Below, piece by piece: positions 23,900-32,300 of a stretch of 64,000 bases of DNA. This stretch comes from an uncultured Mycoplasmatota bacterium. GTDB lineage: Bacteria > Bacillota_I > Bacilli_A > RF39 > UBA660. How positions within the stretch are numbered: position 1 is the stretch's first letter; each line of letters starts with the position of its first letter. Made by a program: the position numbers and the translations under genes. The stretch is from contig UQXO01000005.1 in assembly GCA_900545005.1 (NCBI GenBank), positions 1-64,000 of the forward strand. The letters are read 5' to 3'. The notes beneath the pieces are model-generated. The model ran no database searches. It was given only the letters and a program-made list of their open reading frames with translations, and was not told the DNA's origin.

Positions 23900-24355
23900 T
23901 TGGTTGATGAATATTTAGCCTTGGTAAATGATAAAGATATTCAAAGAATGACTTTAACTAAAGAAAAAAAGTATGATAAAGAAAAAGAATTAACATGGAT
24001 TGATAATGTTCTAGAAAATAACGAATTAGTATTTTCTATGCTTGAAAAAGAAACTTATAAATTCATCGGTAATGCTAGTTTGGAAATTATAAATAAAGAG
24101 AATGCAGAGATAGCCATTTCAATAAAATCCACTATGCAAGGCTATGGCTATGGAAAAGAAGCTATTAATGGATTGATTAATTATTCTAAAGAAGTTTTAA
24201 ATTTTAAAGAACTAATAGCGGTTATTTTTTCTAATAATAAAAAGAGTTTGCATTGTTTTGAGAGATTTGGCTTTCAGGAATATAGGAGAAAAGAAGATGT
24301 CAAGATAGAAAATGGTAAATCAATTGCTGATGTTTATTTAAAACTTGAACTTTAA
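23900..24355 (+). CDS. GNAT-family N-acetyltransferase (N-terminus disturbed)
   Basis: At least 151 residues. TYKFIGNASLEI, IAISIKSTMQGYGYGKEAIN (acetyl-CoA loop) and NNKKSLHCFERFGFQEYRR are GNAT motifs. The homologous frame is open from 23837 and reads FETDNIIFTKVFRELVDEY before the first usable start, TTG 23900, so the natural beginning overlaps the HAD gene without a clear start codon. It is either an unusual coupled start or a gene that lost its first codons. A second GNAT start fragment lies at 23124. Confidence 0.65.
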   Translation: MVDEYLALVNDKDIQRMTLTKEKKYDKEKELTWIDNVLENNELVFSMLEKETYKFIGNASLEIINKENAEIAISIKSTMQGYGYGKEAINGLINYSKEVLNFKELIAVIFSNNKKSLHCFERFGFQEYRRKEDVKIENGKSIADVYLKLEL

Positions 24356-24418
24356 AATGATTTTTATCCTAAAAAGATAATATTTATAGTATAATTAAAT
24401 TAGGTAGGTGGGTTAGTT

Positions 24419-24844
24419 ATGACATTTACTTGGTTAGTGTTATTTATTGTCTTGGTATTTATTGAACTTGCTACTGTAAACTTAGTAACTATTTGGTTTG
24501 CTATTGGTTCTTTAGTAAGCTTCTTTGTTAGTTTATTTACTGATAATACTTCTTTGCAGATAGGAATATTTGTTGTAGTAAGTTTTATAGCCCTTTTGTT
24601 AACGAAAAAATTTGTTAATAAAGTAAAAAATAAGCAAATAATTCCAACTAACTTAGATAGAGTAATTGGAAAAATAGGAATAGTTACAGAAACCATTAGT
24701 CCATTAAAAATTGGAGAAGTTAAAGTTGATGGTAAAAGATGGAGTGCAGTTAGCGATACTGAGATTAAACTAAATGAAAAAGTAAAAATACTAGCGATAG
24801 ATGGCGTAAAACTTAAGTGCCAACGAGTAGAGGAGAAAAATTAA
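24419..24844 (+). CDS. NfeD-family membrane protein
   Basis: 141 residues: two or three hydrophobic segments in the first 70 residues (LVLFIVLVFIELATVNLVT, IGIFVVVSFIALLL), then an OB-fold domain (VIGKIGIVTETISPL ... GEVKVDGKRWSAVS). NfeD proteins pair with SPFH/stomatin-type proteins in membrane microdomains; the next gene is such a protein, starting 2 bases after this stop. GTAGGTGGG precedes the ATG. Confidence 0.9.
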   Translation: MTFTWLVLFIVLVFIELATVNLVTIWFAIGSLVSFFVSLFTDNTSLQIGIFVVVSFIALLLTKKFVNKVKNKQIIPTNLDRVIGKIGIVTETISPLKIGEVKVDGKRWSAVSDTEIKLNEKVKILAIDGVKLKCQRVEEKN

Positions 24845-24845
24845 T

Positions 24846-25739
24846 ATGGGATGGATTATTTTAATAGTAATTCTATTAGTGATTGTGTTAGGAATTAAAA
24901 TTATTCCCCAATCAACTGCAAAAGTTATTGAAAGATTAGGTAGTTATCATACAACGATGCAAACAGGGGTACATTATGTTATTCCATTTATAGATAGAGT
25001 GGCAAATAATGTAACCTTAAAAGAGATAGTAAAGGATTTTGCACCGCAACCAGTTATTACGAAAGATAATGTTACTATGCAAATTGATACGGTTGTTTAT
25101 TTTCAAATTACAGATCCAAAATTATATACTTATGGAGTTGAAAATCCAGTAAATGCTATCGAAAATTTAACAGCAACAACTTTAAGAAATATCATTGGTG
25201 AGTTAGAATTAGACCAAACTTTAACGAGTCGTGATATTATTAATTCTAAGATGAGAGCAATTTTGGATGAAGCAACTGATCCGTGGGGAATAAAAGTTAA
25301 CCGTGTTGAAGTTAAGAATATTATTCCACCAAGAGATATTCAAGAAGCCATGGAAAAACAAATGAGGGCTGAGCGTGAAAGACGTGAGAAAATTTTACAA
25401 GCTGAAGGAGAGAAAAAAGCTGCAATTCTAATTGCCGAAGGTGAAAAAGAAAGTGCTATTTTAAGAGCCGATGCAAAAAGAGAAACGCATATTCGTGAGG
25501 CTGAAGGTGAGGCACAAGCCATTTTAAAAGTTTCGGCAGCGAAAGCCGATGCCTTAAAATTATTAAAATCAGTTGATGTTAATGAGGCTGTCCTTAAACT
25601 TAAGAGTTATGATGCTATGGTAGAGGTTGCTAATGGTAATGCAACTAAGATAATAGTACCAAGTGATTTACAAAATCTAGTTACAGCAGGTACTGTATTA
25701 AAAGAAACTTTTAAAGAAGACAAGAAAGATAATAAATAG
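24846..25739 (+). CDS. SPFH/Band 7 (stomatin/paraslipin-like) protein
   Basis: 297 residues. An N-terminal membrane anchor (about 2-18) is followed by a Band 7 domain (AKVIERLGSYHTTMQTGVHY, TKDNVTMQIDTVVYFQI). A long Ala/Glu coiled coil follows (about 165-240; QMRAERERREKILQAEGEKK). It forms oligomeric scaffolds with NfeD in the membrane. Operon with the NfeD gene; terminator after it. Confidence 0.93.
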   Translation: MGWIILIVILLVIVLGIKIIPQSTAKVIERLGSYHTTMQTGVHYVIPFIDRVANNVTLKEIVKDFAPQPVITKDNVTMQIDTVVYFQITDPKLYTYGVENPVNAIENLTATTLRNIIGELELDQTLTSRDIINSKMRAILDEATDPWGIKVNRVEVKNIIPPRDIQEAMEKQMRAERERREKILQAEGEKKAAILIAEGEKESAILRADAKRETHIREAEGEAQAILKVSAAKADALKLLKSVDVNEAVLKLKSYDAMVEVANGNATKIIVPSDLQNLVTAGTVLKETFKEDKKDNK

Positions 25740-25751
25740 TTATTGATGATT

Positions 25752-25778
25752 AAAGTACATTTTTAGTGTGCTTTTTTG
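25752..25778 (+). terminator. Terminator of the nfeD-SPFH operon
   Basis: AAAGTACA, loop, TGTGCTTTTTT. Confidence 0.65.
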
Positions 25779-25945
25779 CTTTTTTATGATAAAAATTTAT
25801 TTTAGATATCATCGACGAATTGATAAAATAACTGGTGCATAATATACAGTTAAAGAGTGATAATGAATTATATAAAATTTGTTATCGCTTTTTAATTTTT
25901 ATTTAATATTTCTTCAATATAATTGATTTTATTGAAGGAGGATTT

Positions 25946-26601
25946 ATGTATATAATGAAAAATGCTTTTATTTCGATATCAAGAAATAAAGGGAGAAACA
26001 TACTTATTGGAATTATTATAACAGTTATTGCTTGTGCTTCTACGATTACTTTAGCTATAAGAAATACTGCTAGTATGACGGTAGAAGAATATCAGAATGC
26101 AAGTGATATAGTAGGAAGTATATCATTTGATAGACAATCTTTGATGGTAAAGATTTAAAAGAAATGAATTTAGATGAATATCGAAGTACGCATATTGGGA
26201 TAGTTTTTCAAAGTTATAATTTATTACCTTATTTAACGGCTTTAGAAAATATAACTTTGGCAATGGATATTAGTAAAGAAAAAATAACTAATAAAAAAGA
26301 TAAGTCCTTACAATTAATGCAAAAAGTAGGACTTGATGAATCTTATGTTAACCGTAAAATTTTAAAACTAAGTGGTGGGGAGCAACAAAGGATTGCCATT
26401 GCTAGAAGTCTTAGTTATGATGCGAAGATGATTGTGGCTGATGAACCAACTGGTAATTTAGATAGAGATACCGAAAATGATATTATGAAAATATTTAAAA
26501 ATTTGGCTAGAAATGATAATAAATGTATCATTATAGTTACATATTCAGATGATGTTTGTAAACAAGTTGATACTGTTTATGAGTTGAAAAAGCAAAAATA
26601 A
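25946..26601 (+). pseudogene. MacB/FtsX-type ABC exporter collapsed by deletion
   Basis: The first frame (25946-26158) is the N-terminus of a permease: KNAFISISRNKGRNILIGII and a membrane helix. At about 26130 the sequence passes, out of frame, into an ABC ATPase that lacks its Walker A half: FDGKDLKEMNLDEYRSTHIG, LSGGEQQRIAIARSL, IVADEPTGNLD. Its H-loop reads VTYSDD in place of VTHS. A deletion joined two genes that normally lie side by side. The AGGAGG site sits beside an inverted repeat CTTCAAT/ATTGAAG. Neither product can work alone. Confidence 0.8.
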
Positions 26602-26751
26602 TAAGAGAGATAAAGGCACTTAAGTGGTGTCTTTTTAAATAGTAATGTGTTAGAATAAAATTAAGATGTTACTAAGTTATAGATGAGCTAAATTTGTTAA
26701 ATCAAATTAATGATGATGAATGAGACAATAGTTTGGAGTGGGAATGGAATT

Positions 26752-27540
26752 ATGAAAGTGCTAATTGATAATGAGGAAATAAAAATGGTGGTATCAGAGA
26801 AATTTTTAAGACCTAATAATACTCTAGGTGGTAAGTCATTAGCAGATTTTATGCTTCAAAATACAATGGATAAACTGGCACTTTATAGAAAAATATTTGG
26901 TGTTGAAAGATTAGAAAAAATATGTTTTGAGACGTATGATGTCGATACAGCGTTAGATGAATTTTTTAAAAGACGAAGGGAAGTTGATAAAAGTCCAGTT
27001 CCTTCTTATTGCCGTGGTTTCTTTGATGATAAAAGCAATCTTTCGTGTTCTTGCAATCATGCCAATGCGGCTTATAAAAGCGGGTGGTGGTATAGTGCTA
27101 TGGGTACCAATGCTCATGAGGCTTTTCATTTATATTATAAGAAATATGTTTATGGTAATGATAGAATAGTATGGTTTGATGAGGGAATGGCGCAGTTTAT
27201 ATCGGGAGAAAAGGACTGGCTACTAAATGATGAAGTAAAGTTAGAACAAACATTTAGAAAATTTTTAGATGATTATGTTCCTATAGATAATTTAAATATA
27301 AGATGGCATGGGGGCAGTGAAGTTTCTGATGAATATATATTTGATAGACCAAAAGTATTTAGAGGATATATGGCCAGTCTTTTAATAATTAAATATATAG
27401 ATGAAGTTTATGGTAGAGATTATTTATATGAACTAATGAAAGATAATAAGAAAATTAGAGAATTTGGTAATAGGGCTCTAGAAGAAATGATAGACTATTA
27501 TAAGAAAAAATATACCATTTATGATGGTATTAAATTATAA
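26752..27540 (+). CDS. Putative zinc metallopeptidase (gluzincin, HExxH)
   Basis: About 262 residues from ATG 26752 (GGAATGG site); an ATG at 26710 in the same frame lacks a ribosome binding site. Residues around 125-150 read NAHEAFHLYYKK ... VWFDEGMAQFIS: HExxH plus a third-ligand Glu, as in the peptidase MA clan. A Cys cluster (SYCRGFF ... SCSCNH) precedes it. There is no signal peptide, so it is likely cytoplasmic. Substrate unknown. Confidence 0.7.
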   Translation: MKVLIDNEEIKMVVSEKFLRPNNTLGGKSLADFMLQNTMDKLALYRKIFGVERLEKICFETYDVDTALDEFFKRRREVDKSPVPSYCRGFFDDKSNLSCSCNHANAAYKSGWWYSAMGTNAHEAFHLYYKKYVYGNDRIVWFDEGMAQFISGEKDWLLNDEVKLEQTFRKFLDDYVPIDNLNIRWHGGSEVSDEYIFDRPKVFRGYMASLLIIKYIDEVYGRDYLYELMKDNKKIREFGNRALEEMIDYYKKKYTIYDGIKL

Positions 27541-27570
27541 AAGAAATTTATTTAAGAAAGAAGAGTTTTA

Positions 27571-28107
27571 ATGCGATGTAAGTGGTGCAACGAAAAAAAT
27601 AAGAAATATATAGAATATCATGATAAAGAATGGGGTATTTTAAATACAGAGGATAGATATTTATTAGAAATGTTAATTCTAGAGTCTTTTCAAGCGGGAT
27701 TATCATGGGAATGTGTTTTGAATAAAAGAGAGGCTTTTAGAAAAAGTTATGATAATTTTGCTATTGATAAGATCATAAATTATGATGATAAAAAAATAGA
27801 AGAATTAATAAATAATAAAGATATTATTAGAAATAAATTAAAGATAAAATCTAGTATAAATAATGCCATAATATTTAAGAAGATTAGTGAAGAATATAAA
27901 GGCTTTTATAATTATTTAAAGACTTTTACTATGGGTAATATCATTTATGAAAATGATAAAACTACTTCTAATTTAAGTGATAATATTTCTCAAGACTTAC
28001 AAAAAAGAGGAATGAAGTTTGTAGGAAGTACAATAATTTATTCTTATTTGCAGGCAATTGGAATAATTAATAGTCATGATGATACTTGTGATTATAGAAA
28101 TAAATAA
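27571..28107 (+). CDS. tag: DNA-3-methyladenine glycosylase I
   Basis: 178 residues. RCKWCNEKNKKYIEYHDKEW is the characteristic start with a zinc Cys, FQAGLSWECVLNKREAFRK the base-pocket helix, and SHDDTC near the C-terminus gives the other zinc ligands. It excises 3-methyladenine from alkylated DNA. AAAGAAGAG precedes the ATG. Normal length for Tag (about 185). Confidence 0.95.
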   Translation: MRCKWCNEKNKKYIEYHDKEWGILNTEDRYLLEMLILESFQAGLSWECVLNKREAFRKSYDNFAIDKIINYDDKKIEELINNKDIIRNKLKIKSSINNAIIFKKISEEYKGFYNYLKTFTMGNIIYENDKTTSNLSDNISQDLQKRGMKFVGSTIIYSYLQAIGIINSHDDTCDYRNK

Positions 28108-28189
28108 TAATTAAAGAAGAAAAGTAGTATTTTAGAAAATAATTTATTAAAATAAATATAGATAAAATTTTAAGAATAGAGGGATAAAA

Positions 28190-28468
28190 ATGCTTGCTAA
28201 TGTCTTGCTTAGTATAGTTTCAATTTGTACATTGATTTCTTACGGACCCCAAATAACCCAGTTAATAATTAGCAAAAGTTCCGAGGATTTAAGCATTTCT
28301 TCGTGGGTAGTAGGAACGATAAGTTATTTGGCTTATGTTTTGTATGCGTATCTTTGTACAAGTGATAATATGTTAAAGTTTACTTCGATGTTAGAATTAG
28401 TATTGTCTTTAATGGTACTAGTTTTAATTATTGTTTTTCGCATTAGAGATAAGAAGAAAAAGAAGTAA
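28190..28468 (+). CDS. SemiSWEET-type PQ-loop sugar transporter
   Basis: 92 residues with three membrane helices and the PQ-loop YGPQITQLIISKSSEDLS; the second helix has WVVGTISYLAYVLYA. SemiSWEETs dimerise to form sugar channels. AGAGGGATAA precedes the ATG. Typical length. Confidence 0.88.
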   Translation: MLANVLLSIVSICTLISYGPQITQLIISKSSEDLSISSWVVGTISYLAYVLYAYLCTSDNMLKFTSMLELVLSLMVLVLIIVFRIRDKKKKK

Positions 28469-28483
28469 ACTTTCTTTTATAGA

Positions 28484-28512
28484 TTGACAAGTGTATAAAA
28501 TACACATATAAT
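28484..28512 (+). promoter_or_regulatory. Consensus promoter whose spacer is a palindromic operator
   Basis: TTGACA (28484-28489), exactly 17 bases, TATAAT (28507-28512). The spacer holds GTGTATAAAATACAC (28491-28505), an inverted repeat that recurs at 29231-29245. A repressor bound here would block RNA polymerase. The adjacent NUDIX-winged helix gene is the likely repressor. Confidence 0.8.
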
Positions 28513-28532
28513 ATAAATGGATGGTGATGGTA

Positions 28533-29192
28533 ATGGAACTAAATAATAAGTTATATAAAAATATAGGTATTCATGTTATTACTACTTTGTTTACTGTCGA
28601 TAAGGGAGTTGTAAAAGTTTTGTTGGTTAAACGAACTAATGAGCCTTTTAATGGTTATTGGGCCTTGCCGGGCGGGGCAATGTATAATAATGAAACCCTA
28701 GAAGATGGGGCTAGAAGAGAATTAAAAGAAAAAACCGGATTAGAAAATATTAAATTAGAATTAGGTAATATCTTTGATGATGTTAATAGGAGTAATTTAC
28801 AAAGAATGATTGGGGTTTCTTTTCTAGGAGTTATAAATACTAAGGGTATAGAGTTACAAAAGGAAACAATGAAAACCTCTAATGCAGATTTTTTTGCCAT
28901 TGATAAAGTGCCTAAACTTGCTTATGATCATAACTTGGTAATAGATAAATCGTTAGTAATTTTAAAAGAAAAAATACTTAAGAGTAGTATTTTAAAAGAT
29001 TTATTACCAGAAGAATTTACGTTACCAGAGTTACAAAAGGTTTATGAAACTTTATTAAATAAAGAGTTAGATAGAAGAAATTTTAGAAAAAAGTTATTAA
29101 ATGATGGAATAATATGGGCTGTTAATAAAGATGCTGTTTTTAATGGAAAGAAACCGGCTAAGTTATATTGTTTTAAAGATAGAGAAAAATAA
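28533..29192 (+). CDS. NrtR-type NUDIX/winged-helix transcriptional regulator
   Basis: About 219 residues from ATG 28533 (GGATGGTG site; the ATG at 28521 would be almost at the transcription start). Residues about 10-140 are a NUDIX domain, GGAMYNNETLEDGARRELKE, whose last part reads REL-KEKTG instead of the catalytic REEtG, so hydrolase activity is doubtful. The C-terminal winged helix (LPELQKVYETLLNKELDRRN) is that of NrtR/YtkD-like repressors. NrtR proteins sense ADP-ribose or related nucleotides and control NAD genes. Here the regulated genes seem to be itself and the following HAD-like gene. Confidence 0.82.
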   Translation: MELNNKLYKNIGIHVITTLFTVDKGVVKVLLVKRTNEPFNGYWALPGGAMYNNETLEDGARRELKEKTGLENIKLELGNIFDDVNRSNLQRMIGVSFLGVINTKGIELQKETMKTSNADFFAIDKVPKLAYDHNLVIDKSLVILKEKILKSSILKDLLPEEFTLPELQKVYETLLNKELDRRNFRKKLLNDGIIWAVNKDAVFNGKKPAKLYCFKDREK

Positions 29193-29230
29193 GTGTATTA
29201 GTAATAATACCTTTTATAATCAAATTGTAT

Positions 29231-29245
29231 GTGTATAAAATACAC
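29231..29245 (+). promoter_or_regulatory. Second copy of the palindromic operator
   Basis: GTGTATAAAATACAC, identical to 28491-28505, 18 bases before the next gene and just downstream of a TATAAT-like element at 29215. Confidence 0.75.
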
Positions 29246-29263
29246 ATAAGAAAGAAGGGTAAT

Positions 29264-29776
29264 ATGATTAATTTGTATATTGATTTTGATGGGGTAATTA
29301 AAGATACTATTAGAGTAAGTTATAAGATGATGGCAGATTTAGGTATTGACTTAAATAATAGAGCCGATGTTATTAAGTTTTATCAGAGTATTGATTGGAA
29401 TGAACTATTAGATAATTCCGAGGAGTTAAATAATGCTTTTCAAAATATAAATAAAATTTATGAAGAGAAAATATTTAGACCTGCTATTTTAACGACGGTT
29501 AATTCTTTAGGTGAAATGATTGCCAAGACGAATTATATTAGAAGTAAAAATGAAGATATAAGTATTATTTGTGTTCCCAGTGGGGTAGAAAAAAATATGA
29601 TAGTCAAGGCTTCTAAAGCTATCTTGGTTGATGATTATTCTGGTAATTTGGCTAGTTGGGTAAAATCAGGAGGGATTGGGATTAAATTTGGTTATGATAA
29701 GGATTATGTTTCGATTGATTCCTTAGCTTACTTTGTCTCTGGTGAGGTTGTGAAAAAATTAGCGCTAGTATGCTAA
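29264..29776 (+). CDS. HAD-like / 5'-nucleotidase-like protein under the NrtR-type operator
   Basis: About 170 residues from ATG 29264 (AGAAGGG site). YIDFDGVIKDT is a HAD motif I; CVPSGVEKNMIV and AILVDDYSGNLASW match motifs III and IV of deoxyribonucleotidase-like HAD proteins. The shared operator suggests nucleotide metabolism linked to the ligand of the regulator. Substrate unknown. Confidence 0.7.
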   Translation: MINLYIDFDGVIKDTIRVSYKMMADLGIDLNNRADVIKFYQSIDWNELLDNSEELNNAFQNINKIYEEKIFRPAILTTVNSLGEMIAKTNYIRSKNEDISIICVPSGVEKNMIVKASKAILVDDYSGNLASWVKSGGIGIKFGYDKDYVSIDSLAYFVSGEVVKKLALVC

Positions 29777-29823
29777 GAAAAAGACTCCTTATGATATAAT
29801 TGAAGAAGATAGGATGGATTTTG

Positions 29824-30297
29824 ATGTCAAGAGAAGAATTATTATCAGCAGTTTATATGATTATTAAAAATGAAAGAGGAGAAGTTTTATTTCAAAGACG
29901 ATGGGGCAGTAAGTTATGGCCTAACTTTTTAGGACTGCCCGCTGGTCATGTTGATAGGGGCGAAGATGCTTACGAGGCTTTAATTAGAGAGGCTAAGGAA
30001 GAATTAAATATAGATATAACTACTAAGAACATAGAAGATATATTTGTAGTAAATCGAATTAATAAGAATTTAAAGCCTTATTATGATATCTATTTTGTTA
30101 TTAGAAGTTATAAAGGAATAATTAAGATTAATGAACCGAATAAGTGTCAAGAACTTAAGTGGTTAGATTTAGATAACTTACCAAATGATGTAATTGGCTT
30201 TGAAAAAGGGGCTCTTACTAACTATAAAAAAGGAATAAAATTTAGTGTTATTAGAATAGATGAAGATAAAGATATGGAAAGGTTAAATAAATTATGA
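29824..30297 (+). CDS. NUDIX hydrolase
   Basis: 157 residues from ATG 29824 (AGGATGG site). The NUDIX box is complete: GHVDRGEDAYEALIREAKEE (about 44-63), with the REAKEE helix. Upstream LLSAVYMIIKNERGEVLFQR and LWPNFLGLPAG suggest an isopentenyl-diphosphate isomerase/NTP-pyrophosphohydrolase-like subgroup. Its stop overlaps the ATG of the next small reading frame. Confidence 0.85.
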   Translation: MSREELLSAVYMIIKNERGEVLFQRRWGSKLWPNFLGLPAGHVDRGEDAYEALIREAKEELNIDITTKNIEDIFVVNRINKNLKPYYDIYFVIRSYKGIIKINEPNKCQELKWLDLDNLPNDVIGFEKGALTNYKKGIKFSVIRIDEDKDMERLNKL

Positions 30298-30490
30298 TAA
30301 AGATGCTTAAAATTACTTTGCTAGTTATTTGTTAGTTATAATTATTGTATTTTTAGGTTTTAAAATTTATACTGGGAAGATAGGTAATAAAGTTAAATAT
30401 GATAATAGTCATTTTGGGATTGCCACTTATCCCAGTAATATTGATTTTTATGGTTATAAACTATATGTAAATGGTGTTGCTATTAATTAA
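30294..30490 (+). pseudogene. Small membrane protein with a frameshift
   Basis: ATG 30294 overlaps the NUDIX stop. The first frame gives a hydrophobic MIKMLKITLLVI and stops at 30335. The frame shifted by one continues as LVIIIVFLGFKIYTGKIGNK ... YGYKLYVNGVAIN to 30490. Together they make a single-span protein of about 65 residues. Either broken or read by frameshifting. Confidence 0.45.
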
Positions 30491-30501
30491 GATATATATA
30501 G

Positions 30502-30536
30502 AAAATTATACTGTTTTGAATGGTATAATTTTTTTG
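30502..30536 (+). terminator. Terminator
   Basis: AAAATTATAC, loop, GGTATAATTTTTTT. Confidence 0.8.
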
Positions 30537-30571
30537 CTTTTCAAAGACTTTTATTGTATAATGCAATTAGA

Positions 30572-32299
30572 ATGGCTGTGAGTTTGTTGGATAAAAAGTG
30601 GTTGTTTGTTAAAAAAGTAATTTTGCTTAGTTTAGTAGGAATTGTTGGCGTAGAGGGATATTTTATATTCAAAAATTCAAAGAATAATGAAGACATAAAT
30701 AAGGATAATATCCGTACGAATTTAGAAAGTGTTTATCAAGTTAATTCGGAAAACTTAAAGTATTTGTTAGATCCTACAACTTCTTATTTTCAGAATGGTC
30801 TTAATTTTAAAGTTGAAAAAAATACTAATAAATATTATGTTTTAATTGATGGCTTAAAAGATAAAACTTTAGAGAAAAAAATAAATAATAAAATAAAAAG
30901 TTTAGTTGACAAGAATGCTAATGGTAAGACTTCTATAGTTTATAATCACTTTACGGCATCTTATAGTAATGTTCTTTCTTTAGAAATATTGGAGTATAAT
31001 TCTAAGAAAAATGATATTAATGAAGATGAGATTCTTCGAGGTAGTTATTGGACTGGTCTTTTGGATACAGAAAATGTTGAATTACAGAATGGCCAAGATT
31101 TAAAGTTAGAGGATGTCATCTATGATGTTAATGGTCTAAAGGGGATTCTGCAGAAAAAAGCTTATGATTTAGCAGTCGAAGCAGCAGGCCTTATTTGTTC
31201 AGGTGGACCTTGTGAAAATCCTTACCCTGATTTTAGCGGGGTTGAAGAGACTGCTTTGCAGATAATGAATAAATTTAAGCTTCGAGATTATAAGTTCTAT
31301 TTTAAGGAAAGATGGCTTTATTTAATCTTTGATGATTTAAGTATTAATGATCCAGAGGCTATATATGAAACTGATTTTAATGGTGATAATTGCCAAAAAT
31401 TTACAGAGAATATTAAGTCTGGATGTGTATATATTGAAGATGATTATGTAGATATTAATGGTAATAAGTCGACTAGTAAAACTTATATTGATTTGGATAA
31501 TAAACAAAGGAAAGCAACAATAACTTTAGATATGACTACTATTTATGATAATGTATTGATTTATGATAAGTATGTTACTGATGATAATTTGTTTTTGAAT
31601 GATAATGTTATTATTGATAGAAAATTTACATCGGAGAATAGTGCTAATAATTTTATTTTAGAAAAAAATAATACTTTGATTGATTATGATAGTGGAATTT
31701 ATGAGGAAAAGGTTTTTGAAGTTACTAAGGATTTAGTTTTACAAGAGATGTTAGAATTACAGACTAAAGACCATAATGTTTATAATCTTGCAGGAGCGAT
31801 GGAGACCTTGGGAAAATATTCTTATGTATATTATCAGGTTTCTCATTATGATTTAGATGAAAAAATATATCAAAATAATAAAAAGAAGATATATGTTAAT
31901 AAGTTTTCTAAGATGAATGATACTGAGTTTGGTCCAAGTACTTATAAGTCATCTTATGAATTTTTGAAAGATAAGAATGATAAGAGTAAAGTGTATTTTT
32001 ATATAATAGATTCAGAGACTGGTAAAGAGTATAATAGTATTGATATTGTCAGTGAAAACTTTGATTTAGGGAAGTATATTTCTAATGAATGGCTTAGTCT
32101 TGGAAAATATAAGACTAAAGAGCAGTTAATTAGTAATTTGTTTATTACTTCTAATAATGTTTTTAAGTCCAAAGATAGGTTAATTTTAGATATTGGTTAT
32201 GATTATATAGCATTAAAATATCAAGGAAAAGAAGTTTACTTATGTAAAGATAATTATGATGAATCTGATAAGATAAAGAAAGAATTATTGGGAGAGTAA
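30572..32299 (+). CDS. Membrane-anchored extracellular protein, RsiV/DUF3298-like
   Basis: About 575 residues. The start is put at ATG 30572, because a TATAAT at 30557-30562 overlaps the longer frame. An N-terminal anchor (VILLSLVGIVGVEGYFIF) is followed by a large outer part. Residues about 60-250 (KINNKIKSLVDKNANGKTS, SNVLSLEILEY, NGQDLKLEDVI) follow the DUF4163/DUF3298 pattern of RsiV-like proteins that bind lysozyme or wall fragments. The remainder is unassigned. No sigma factor gene is adjacent. It precedes a PstS-like protein gene by one base, so they are co-transcribed. Confidence 0.65.
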   Translation: MAVSLLDKKWLFVKKVILLSLVGIVGVEGYFIFKNSKNNEDINKDNIRTNLESVYQVNSENLKYLLDPTTSYFQNGLNFKVEKNTNKYYVLIDGLKDKTLEKKINNKIKSLVDKNANGKTSIVYNHFTASYSNVLSLEILEYNSKKNDINEDEILRGSYWTGLLDTENVELQNGQDLKLEDVIYDVNGLKGILQKKAYDLAVEAAGLICSGGPCENPYPDFSGVEETALQIMNKFKLRDYKFYFKERWLYLIFDDLSINDPEAIYETDFNGDNCQKFTENIKSGCVYIEDDYVDINGNKSTSKTYIDLDNKQRKATITLDMTTIYDNVLIYDKYVTDDNLFLNDNVIIDRKFTSENSANNFILEKNNTLIDYDSGIYEEKVFEVTKDLVLQEMLELQTKDHNVYNLAGAMETLGKYSYVYYQVSHYDLDEKIYQNNKKKIYVNKFSKMNDTEFGPSTYKSSYEFLKDKNDKSKVYFYIIDSETGKEYNSIDIVSENFDLGKYISNEWLSLGKYKTKEQLISNLFITSNNVFKSKDRLILDIGYDYIALKYQGKEVYLCKDNYDESDKIKKELLGE

Positions 32300-32300
32300 A

